Below, piece by piece: positions 42,517 through 49,189 of a DNA stretch of 64,000 nt. This DNA is from Longimicrobiales bacterium (GTDB lineage Bacteria > Gemmatimonadota > Gemmatimonadetes > Longimicrobiales > Gaopeijiaceae), in the NCBI GenBank assembly GCA_951813395.1, contig OX638356.1, positions 3,484,501-3,548,500 of the forward strand. The letters run 5' to 3'. Under the pieces are notes generated by a model. The model saw only the letters and a program-made list of their open reading frames with translations. It did not search any database and was not told the origin of the DNA. A program made the translations under genes and the position numbers. Each line of letters starts with the position of its first letter. Position 1 is the first letter of the stretch.

Positions 42517-43626
42517 ATGGATGTCATGATCGAACGGTGCGCGGGCCTCGACGTGCACAAGAAGACCGTGGTGGCGTGCGTTCGTACGCCGGGCAGGGAG
42601 GTGGCCGGCCGGCACAAGGCTGTCCGCACGTTCGCGACGACGCTGGCGGGACTGGAGGCGCTCCGGGAGTGGCTTCGGGGCAACGGCGTGACCCATGTGG
42701 CGATGGAGTCGACGGGCGTGTACTGGAGGCCGGTCTACGTCGTGCTTGAGGACGACTTCGAGCTGTTGCTCGTCAACGCCCGCCACATCAAGCACGTTCC
42801 GGGGAGGAAGACGGATGTCCGTGATTGCGAGTGGGTCGCGCGGCTGCTGGAGTGCGGCCTGCTCAGAGGGAGCTTCGTTCCGCCGCCGGAGATCCGCGAT
42901 CTGCGAGACCTGACCCGTCTGCGGAAGTCGCTGATCGGCGAGCGGAGCCGCCAGATCAACCGGGTGGCGAAGACGCTCGAGATGGCCAACATCAAGCTGG
43001 GCTCGGTCGTGACGGACATCATGGGGAAGACGGGGCGGGGGATCCTGGATGCTCTGGCGGCAGGCGTCGAAGCCCCGGAAGCGCTCGCCCGGCTGGCACA
43101 GGGGTCGCTGAAGAAGAAGCGCAAGGAGCTGGCCGAAGCTACCGCCGGCCGGATGACGGAACACTACCGCTTCATGCTGGGCCACCGAGCCCGGCTCTTC
43201 GGCGACGTCGTCGCCAAGATCTCCATCGTTGCCTTCGATGCCCTCGTCGCCCAGGTGATGGCCCGTGAACCCTACCGGTCCGCCGAGCGCGTCTTCTGGA
43301 TCGTCGATGGCGGCACGATCCATCGCGGCCAGCGCGCCGCCGACCGTCTCCAGGCACGGTTCGACAACCTCACCCTGGTGCATCTGCCCACGCACGCCAG
43401 CTGGATGAACCAGATCGAGATCTACTTCTCGATCCTCCAGCGCAAGGCACTCACCCCCGCCCACTTCTCTTCCCAGGACGCAGTCGCCGAGCGCATCCTC
43501 GACTTCCAGCAGCACTACCAACAAATCGCCTCGCCCTTCGAATGGAAGTTCACCCGCTGCGATCTCAACCGCCTCCTGGCCCGCTCGCCCACCCCCGCCC
43601 ATCCCTCACTCCGCGAAGCCGCATGA
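42517..43626 (+). CDS. chimeric transposase: IS110 N-terminal half fused to IS630 C-terminal part
   Basis: The 369-aa reading frame is uninterrupted and preceded by AAAGGAGG. Residues 1 to about 222 are an IS110 recombinase RuvC-like domain with its complete DEDD tetrad: Asp12 (AGLDVHKKTV), Glu64 (AMESTGVYW), Asp100 and Asp103 (GRKTDVRDCEWVA). The linker helices (LRDLTRLRKSLIGERSRQIN) follow. From about residue 226 (LFGDVVAKISIVAFDALVAQ) it is an IS630-type DDE transposase: WIVDGGTIHRGQRAADRLQA (Asp264), HASWMNQIEIYFSILQRKAL (Glu301), and the family tail FEWKFTRCDLNRLLAR. The IS110 C-terminal serine domain and the IS630 N-terminal half with its first Asp are absent. Neither activity is expected, yet the fusion is seamless and in frame. 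Confidence 0.85.
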   Translation: MDVMIERCAGLDVHKKTVVACVRTPGREVAGRHKAVRTFATTLAGLEALREWLRGNGVTHVAMESTGVYWRPVYVVLEDDFELLLVNARHIKHVPGRKTDVRDCEWVARLLECGLLRGSFVPPPEIRDLRDLTRLRKSLIGERSRQINRVAKTLEMANIKLGSVVTDIMGKTGRGILDALAAGVEAPEALARLAQGSLKKKRKELAEATAGRMTEHYRFMLGHRARLFGDVVAKISIVAFDALVAQVMAREPYRSAERVFWIVDGGTIHRGQRAADRLQARFDNLTLVHLPTHASWMNQIEIYFSILQRKALTPAHFSSQDAVAERILDFQQHYQQIASPFEWKFTRCDLNRLLARSPTPAHPSLREAA

Positions 43627-43630
43627 GAAT

Positions 43631-43659
43631 ACGTCACCGAACTTCTGAACCGGTGTACC
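43631..43659 (-). repeat. likely right end of an IS630-type element
   Basis: Just after the chimeric gene lies TCACCGAACTTCTGAACCGG and then TGTACC, followed by TA. IS630-type elements insert at TA and carry terminal repeats there; read inward it is GGTACACCGGTTCAGAAG. The matching left end is missing, as expected if the IS110 segment replaced it. The TA plus the first G of this end also form the TAG stop of the minus-strand neighbour. Confidence 0.45.
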
Positions 43660-45505
43660 TAGTCGGCATTGCGACGGGAACGAAACTCCTCCAGGGCCCG
43701 AGCGCGGATCTCCTCGAACCTATGCTTCAGATAGGGATTCGGCCCAAGGGCGGCGGGCTCGTACCGATCAATGAGCCAATTGCCAAGGGACTCCTCGCGG
43801 TACGAGCGGTCTTCCAGCCGGGCCATCAAGATGTCATGCAGGCGGATCCCAGCCGCGAGGAGTGTCTCCAGCGTCTCCACGTCTCCCACATCTGCCCATT
43901 GGACGGGCTTAGCCTTCGGACTCTGAAGCATCACTCGCCGCCGCGTCCGTTGCTCGACGAGCCCGTACACCATGAAGTCGTTGGGCATGGTCTCCAACGT
44001 AACGACCAACGGCAGGTAGCTCTCGATACGTGACGGATCGACACCCTTCTCCGCGAGATGTCCTTCCTCGATGAGCCGAATCGTACCGGCAAACTGTTCA
44101 GCGGAATCACCGATGATGTCGTCGATCTTGCCGGACAGCGCTCCGATGTCGCCGTCTCTCCAAACGGGAAGATGCAACAGCGTTGCCTTGGCCTCGATCA
44201 GCACCACCGAGCCCTCGTAGACGATCACTGCGTCGCATTTCTTCGAGCCCGGGAGCGCAGGGTTGTCCAGGAATTCCGGCCCAAGGTATCGGCCTGATCC
44301 CCTCGGAAAGACACGACGAAGCAATCTGTCGATGTAGTCCTCGAAAACAGGTCCCATGTAGCCGAGGAACCTCCCGCTCTCTCTGCGGTCTTGGAGCCCC
44401 GTCAGGAAAATGTGAAACAAGCCTCGGGTCATCTTCCGGTGGAGGGAAGCGACCGACGGGCAATACGCTTTACCGTCATGAACGACGACAGGTGTGTCTC
44501 CCAACGGTAGGGGATCGAAGACGCGTAGATCGTCCACCCCACAACCACGACTCATCAGTTTCTGGCGGAGTACGTCAGCCCGCTCGGAGAAAAGGGCGAA
44601 GACTGCCCTTTCCTCATCGGAACGCAGATTGAGTGCCTCAAGAAAGGTGTCGACCGTCAGAAGCACCTTCGGGTGGTCGGTCTCTGTATTCGCAAGAGCA
44701 CCGAACATCGCCACGCTGGCTAGGGCGGGTGCGACATGGGTGATTCGCTCAAACAGCGCCAGCAGGTCGACGTAGCCGGCCTTGCTGCGTAGGTGCTGAC
44801 GGTCAGTTAGGTACAGGTCATGCGCGCGAGCGATGGCATGTTTGAAATTGCCGCCGTCGTGGAACAGCCGATTCGGCACGACATACCTGACCCATCGCAG
44901 AAGGTCGGCTCGTTCACGGATGCCTTGGGGCAACTCGTGGCTTCTCGTGTGCGTGGCGAGCAAATCGTTGACCATTAGCAGGGCCTCGCCGAACGCTTGG
45001 AGAGTAGCCGGGCCGCTTGCGGAGGCTGGAGGTACTTCGAGAAGTGCGATCTTGGCCGCGGTCACAACCTGAAGTTCGTGGAACACCTTGACAATCGGTG
45101 GAGCACCGAACTCTGAATCTGCGACCCTTGCGCGCCAAGCCTCGATATCGTTTTCGAGTTGGCCGGGGTCGTCAAACACACGGGAGATGAGCTCGCGCTG
45201 GGGCTTGATAGCGTCGTGATCCCCAGGCATCGAGATCCTCCAACTGATCGCGCCGAGGGTCGCGAGAACCATTTCGAGCCCGTAAGGCCGAAACCTTGCC
45301 ACGACATCATCATAGGTTGGAGCTGACCCGTGCAGGTCGGACCAAGATACGGAACTTGGGAGTTGTCCATAACGCTTGGTGTAAGATCGGAAGTCTGTTG
45401 GCCGTGACCCAGAGAATTGCGCAAGGGCAGGAAGAGGCCGCTTGCAGGGGAGCGATAGAAGGCGTAGTCGGGCTTGGGGAGCGGATCCCACGGGTCGTTG
45501 GTCAT
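43659..45505 (-). pseudogene. unrecognised protein with PD-(D/E)XK-like motif; apparent frameshift near the N-terminus
   Basis: I do not recognise the family. The main frame covers about 580 residues. Its C-terminal third has GSKKCDAVIVYEGSVVLIEAKAT, a good D-x(n)-ExK nuclease core (cut here: Asp in KKCDAVIVY, Glu and Lys in IEAKAT). The N-terminus seems to begin in another frame at ATG 45505 (MTNDPWDPLPKPDYAFYRSP, then LFLPLRNSLG) and to switch at a GGG run near 45410 into SRPTDFRSYTKRYGQ; one extra G would join them. If real, the gene is frameshifted; if not, translation starts inside. Its last codons touch the IS630-like end. Codon use is less GC-biased than neighbours, suggesting transfer. 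A role in DNA defence is a guess from the nuclease motif and the mobile setting. Confidence 0.6.
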
Positions 45506-45758
45506 GCGCGTCGTACGATCCGGTTAGACTGAAGGACTGCTGGTCGCGGCAGATGGGAGTAAAAGGTCGAGAACTCCGCGTCGTGAGGCAATCTACTGGG
45601 CAGCGGGAACGACAGCGGTGCGGCATCTGTCTCCCGAGTCAGTGTTCGGTCGGGCCTACGCGGAGGACGCCGCTGCGGAATGCTTGCGTAGTGCGCCGAT
45701 TTCAGCGACTTGGATCGGACGGCTGGATCGCTGGGCCACTTGGGCACAGATGGCGTGG

Positions 45759-45876
45759 AGGAGTCCCGCCATTCTAATCCGGTTTTCCCGCTTTCGCGGC
45801 ACGGTCCAGCAAGATCCAGTAGCACGACAGAAAGCGCAGATCGTGCGGCCCTGTAAGTAGTTAGACGATCTTCTGC
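45759..45876. repeat. 118-bp dispersed repeat, copy 2 (occupied by IS1111 element)
   Basis: This copy matches 10734-10851 over its full 118 bases and stops exactly where the IS1111-group element begins. The homology resumes on the far side at 47285 (CGTGATTC). It is the target site of the element. No coding capacity is evident. Confidence 0.6.
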
Positions 45877-45968
45877 CGATGGAGTGGACGCCCCCTCCCG
45901 GCGGCATCGCAATGTGCCAAGATGGTACTGAAGCGATTAGTCGACCATCTGAGGGAGGAGAGATCCAC

Positions 45969-46991
45969 ATGGAAGAGGTTAGCATCATCGGGATCGATCT
46001 GGCAAAGCGCAGCTTTCAGGTACACGGGGCGAGGGCGGACGGGTCGGTGGCGTACCGCAGAAAGCTGAGCCGGGGGAAGCTGCTGGGCTTTCTCGCCTCG
46101 CAACCGGGGTGTACGGTAGCGATGGAGGCGTGCGCCAGCGCCCACTACTGGGGCCGGGAGATCACATCGCTCGGCCACGAGGTGAGGCTGGTTCCCCCAA
46201 TCTACGTAAAGCCCTTTGTCAAGCGGCAGAAAAATGACGCTGCGGACGCGGAGGCGATCACGGAAGCGGCGCGGCGTCCGACCATGCACTTCGTGGCGGT
46301 CAAGTCAGAAGCCCAGCAGGCGCAGGGGATGCTCTTTCACACGCGTGACCTGCTGGTGCGCCAGCGCACGCAGACGATCAACGCGCTTCGGGGTCACCTG
46401 GCCGAGTACGGCGTGGTCGCTCCGCAGGGCAGAGCCCGGATCGGGGACTTGGCCGGAGTGCTGGAAGATGTGGACTCCGGCCTGCCGGGGGCGGTCGCCG
46501 AGCTGGGCCGGCTGCTGCTCGGGCGGATCGACGAGCTCAACGACAAGATCGATGGACTCGACCGGAAGATCCGGACGAGCGCGCGGGAGAACGAAGAGAC
46601 GGCGCGCCTGATGACGATCCCGGGAGTCGGGCCGGTCACCGCGATGGCACTGCAGGCCTTCGCACCGCCCATGGAGAGCTTCCGGTGCGGACGCGACTTC
46701 TCGGCCTGGCTCGGCCTCGTGCCGCGGCAGCACACGACCGGCGGCAAGCCGAGGCTGGGCAGGATATCGAAGATGGGCCAGCGAGACCTGAGACGCCTCC
46801 TGGTCATGGGAGCCATGACTGTTGTTCGGCACGCGAGCCGGCGCGGCGAGATCACGGATCGTTGGCTGGCCGGGATGTTGGCGCGCAAGCCGAAGATGGT
46901 GGTCGCGGTGGCGCTCGCCAACAGGACGGCGCGGAGGGTCTGGGCGCTGGCCACAAGGAAGGAGACCTATCAAGTTCGCACCGCCGCCTGA
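45969..46991 (+). CDS. IS1111-group (IS110 family) DEDD recombinase
   Basis: The 340-aa recombinase starts after GGGAGGAG. The RuvC-like domain carries Asp10 (IIGIDLAKRSFQVHG), Glu53 (VAMEACASAHYWGRE), Asp90 and Asp93 (QKNDAADAEAITEA). A coiled linker (LLLGRIDELNDKIDGLDRKI) leads to the Transposase_20 domain: MTIPGVGPVTAMALQAFA, then CGRDFSAWLGLVPRQHTTGG with the conserved Ser, and GRISKMGQRDLRRLLVMGA. All parts needed for RNA-guided recombination are present, in contrast to the chimera 2 kb upstream. The element should be competent to move. Confidence 0.93.
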   Translation: MEEVSIIGIDLAKRSFQVHGARADGSVAYRRKLSRGKLLGFLASQPGCTVAMEACASAHYWGREITSLGHEVRLVPPIYVKPFVKRQKNDAADAEAITEAARRPTMHFVAVKSEAQQAQGMLFHTRDLLVRQRTQTINALRGHLAEYGVVAPQGRARIGDLAGVLEDVDSGLPGAVAELGRLLLGRIDELNDKIDGLDRKIRTSARENEETARLMTIPGVGPVTAMALQAFAPPMESFRCGRDFSAWLGLVPRQHTTGGKPRLGRISKMGQRDLRRLLVMGAMTVVRHASRRGEITDRWLAGMLARKPKMVVAVALANRTARRVWALATRKETYQVRTAA

Positions 46992-47281
46992 GCGGTCGGC
47001 GAAAGGAGAGAAGCGAAAAGCAGAGAAGCTGACGGGAGAAGTGGGCAGTAGGACGGAAGGAACGGGGTAAGGGCAAACGGTCGACAAGACGGGGTCGGAA
47101 AAACCAGTGAATCACGGAGGGCCTATGAGCCCGGCCTGCCGATTTGGATCCGATCTCACGAACACCATACGGGCCCGCGGCCACAGATGGCTGCATCAAG
47201 AGGCCGGACATACGACAGTACCTGACCAGACTGCCACCAACTCGGTTCCGAAGACACGCTTGCCCACCCGGGGGCGTCCAC
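46992..47281 (+). ncRNA. candidate bridge RNA region of the IS1111 element
   Basis: In the IS1111 group the guide (bridge) RNA is encoded between the recombinase gene and the right end. Here 290 non-coding bases follow the stop codon: first a purine-rich run (GGCGAAAGGAGAGAAGCG), then mixed sequence including GGATCCGATCTCACGAACAC and CAAGAGGCCGGACATACGAC. The location and size agree with known cases. I could not fold it or match its loops to the target by eye, so the exact RNA limits are unknown. Confidence 0.45.
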
Positions 47282-47284
47282 ATA

Positions 47285-47634
47285 CGTGATTCTGGCCTCT
47301 GGCGATCCGCTGGGGGGAGGGCGGTCCGCCGGACCACCAACCCGCCGGCCGGTTCTCAAGCCAACGCCTGTCCCAAAACGCGGGAACGCAGTCCCATCCA
47401 GCTATGGACGGGTTCTGAAATGGCGGTTTCGGTGAGGTCCCGGACCTCTGCCACAATGGCCGCCAGGGGCCACAGGATGCCCCGGGCGGGGCGATCGGCG
47501 GTGCGGGACCCATTCGAAGCCGTCCCGAGGCGAGTTTTCGTGTCCTGGGCCATTACAGAGGGCCGAAAAACGGTAGTTAACTTATGGGGACAAATGCTAA
47601 CCCTTTGCCGGAACCCTACTTGGAGGATCAGAAC
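47285..47634. other. intergenic region upstream of the HNH gene
   Basis: The first 30 or so bases continue the target-site homology seen at 10852-10885. The remainder has no gene I would defend; a 65-codon minus-strand frame (47553-47356) lacks a ribosome-binding site. The last 60 bases are AT-richer (GGTAGTTAACTTATGGGG) and probably hold the promoter of the HNH gene. Confidence 0.4.
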
Positions 47635-48900
47635 ATGACCATCGCCCAACTTGGCGAGCGTATCGTCGAACTCGCCGCACGGATCAACATCGCCACCTAC
47701 GAGATGCTCACCCTCATCGCCGAGTTCGACCGTCGCGAGGGGTGGGCCGACGCCTTCAACTCCTGCGCCGAGTGGCTCGCCTGGAGCACCGGACGCACGC
47801 TCGGCACCTGCCGCGAGAACGTGCGGGTCGCCCACGCGCTACAGGACCTGCCCAAGACCTCGGCCGAGATGGAGGCCGGGCGGCTCTCCTACACCAAGGT
47901 GCGGGCGATCACCCGGGTGGCCACGAAGGCAACGGAAGGTGAACTGCTCGAACTGGCCGACAAGGTCTCCGCCGCCGAGCTCGAGCGGAGGGTGCGGGGA
48001 TGGCGGCACCTGTCGCGCGACGGCGAGTTGACGGCCGAGGAGGTGCGGCACCAGCGGCGCGCGTTCTCGGTGGTGATCGACGCCGACGGGACGTACGTGG
48101 TGCGCGGAAGGCTCGAGCCCGAGGCGGGGGCCGTGCTGATGCGGGCGATCGAGGCCGCAACGGACGCGCTGTACCGGGGCGAGGACCCCGCGGCGCGGCC
48201 GACGAGCCGCCAGCGCAGGGCCGATGCGGCGGGACTGGTGGCCGAGCGGGCGCTGGCGGCGGGGCTGAAGGCGGCGCACAGCGGGACGCGGGCCGAGCGG
48301 TACCAGGTGACGGTGCATGCCGAGATGGCCACGCTGGAGGAGCACGGCGAGGGTGGCCGGTCGGAGGTCGACGGGGTGCGGGTGAGCGCGGAGACGTCGC
48401 GGCGCATGGCGTGCGATGCGTCGCTGGTGCAAATGCTGCACCGGGAGGGGAAGGTAGTCAGCGTGGGGCGGAAGACGCGGACGATCCCGCCGCACCTCAG
48501 GCGCGCGCTCGAGGAGCGGGACCGGGGCTGCCGGTATCCGGGCTGCGGGGGCCGGTTCACGGAGGCGCATCATGTCAGGCACTGGGCCGACGGCGGGGAG
48601 ACGAGTCTGGCGAACACGGTGCTGCTCTGCCGGCGGCACCACCGGCTCGTGCACGAAGGGCGGGTGCGGATGGCGCTCGACGCGAAGGGTCAGGCGGTGT
48701 TCTTCACGCGCGGCGGCAAGATGCTGGGGAGCGTGCCGCCGCCGGTGAACGAGCCGAAGCTGACGCCGGCCCTGCCCCCCGCCCCACCGCTTCGGCCCGG
48801 GCAGATGTACAACGGCGCGGCCCGGCTCGCGGCCGGGGCGGTCCCGTGGGAGATCGAGGCCGCGGCGAGGGAGGCCGTCGAGGCAGGCGCCGGCGGGTGA
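47635..48900 (+). CDS. DUF222/HNH endonuclease-like protein (13E12 repeat family)
   Basis: The 421-aa protein starts at ATG 47635 with GGAGGA upstream; an earlier in-frame ATG at 47584 is less supported. The N-terminal DUF222 region is helical (EMLTLIAEFDRREGWADAFN, RAITRVATKATEGELLELAD). The C-terminal HNH domain is complete: RGCRYPGCGGRFTEAHHVRH, then WADGGETSLANTVLLCRRHH, RLVHEG, with Cys pairs and the HH...N...H catalytic/metal residues. Members are often multicopy and carried near mobile elements; the cellular role is not established. A Pro-rich tail (LTPALPPAPPLRPG) ends the protein. Downstream are the third copy of repeat B and a tandem repeat. Confidence 0.87.
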   Translation: MTIAQLGERIVELAARINIATYEMLTLIAEFDRREGWADAFNSCAEWLAWSTGRTLGTCRENVRVAHALQDLPKTSAEMEAGRLSYTKVRAITRVATKATEGELLELADKVSAAELERRVRGWRHLSRDGELTAEEVRHQRRAFSVVIDADGTYVVRGRLEPEAGAVLMRAIEAATDALYRGEDPAARPTSRQRRADAAGLVAERALAAGLKAAHSGTRAERYQVTVHAEMATLEEHGEGGRSEVDGVRVSAETSRRMACDASLVQMLHREGKVVSVGRKTRTIPPHLRRALEERDRGCRYPGCGGRFTEAHHVRHWADGGETSLANTVLLCRRHHRLVHEGRVRMALDAKGQAVFFTRGGKMLGSVPPPVNEPKLTPALPPAPPLRPGQMYNGAARLAAGAVPWEIEAAAREAVEAGAGG

Positions 48901-48907
48901 CGGCGCG

Positions 48908-48955
48908 CCCGCAGCCGCGCTTCCGCGGCAAATCCAGGGACACGGGCATGTCTCG
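48908..48955 (-). repeat. dispersed repeat B, copy 3 (inverted)
   Basis: On the minus strand this reads CCCATCGAGACATGCCCGTG followed by TCCCTGGATTTGCCGCGG, matching the copies at 42033 and 42242 with two or three changes. It lies 8 bases after the stop codon of the HNH gene. Confidence 0.6.
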
Positions 48956-48981
48956 ATGGGACAGGGCGGACAGCGAAGGCT

Positions 48982-49030
48982 CCGCTGTGGCCGACGGGGG
49001 CCGCTGTGGCCGACGGGGAACCGCTGTGGC
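48982..49030 (+). repeat. short tandem repeat, 2.5 copies
   Basis: CCGCTGTGGCCGACGGGG is repeated at 48982 and 49001, with a partial third copy CCGCTGTGGC at 49021. Unit length is 19-20 bases, in the intergenic space between the HNH gene and the TolB-amidohydrolase gene. Confidence 0.65.
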
Positions 49031-49139
49031 TCGTGCTCGCTCGGCGACACATGGACTCGCCGCACGGCCACGTGTCCCGCGCCCTTGCTCCGGCATCGGC
49101 CCGGCTCCAATCTCAAGGTCAGAGCCCCATCCGAGCGAC

Positions 49140-49160
49140 ACCCTGACGTTACGTCAGGGT
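49140..49160. promoter_or_regulatory. perfect 21-bp palindrome upstream of the TolB-amidohydrolase gene
   Basis: ACCCTGACGT-T-ACGTCAGGGT is perfectly symmetric around one T, 30 bases before the ATG of the next gene and close to its ribosome-binding site (GTGGAGGA). It may be a regulator operator around TGACGT half-sites. A transcription terminator is less likely because the stem has no T tail. Confidence 0.5.
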
Positions 49161-49189
49161 CGCCCCGCGACGTATCCGTGGAGGATTCC

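Larger units (their letters stand above)
45877..47284 (+). mobile_element. IS110-family element, IS1111 group, complete
   Basis: The 1,408-bp element has 12-bp sub-terminal inverted repeats GTGGACGCCCCC (45884-45895) and GGGGGCGTCCAC (47270-47281). As described for the IS1111 group, 7 bases lie outside the left repeat and 3 outside the right one. The ends so predicted restore, on removal, a sequence colinear with the related empty site at 10734-10885. The shared CG at both junctions (45877-45878 and 47285-47286) could be the recombination core dinucleotide. Confidence 0.88.

Noticed and set aside
42517-47284. Composite transposon formed by the two IS110-family elements around the PD-(D/E)XK gene
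   Set aside because: The two belong to different groups with different ends, and the first lacks a complete recombinase, so they cannot mobilise the segment as a unit.
47356-47553. 65-codon minus-strand ORF between the IS1111 element and the HNH gene
   Set aside because: No ribosome-binding site, no recognisable domain and no support from context.
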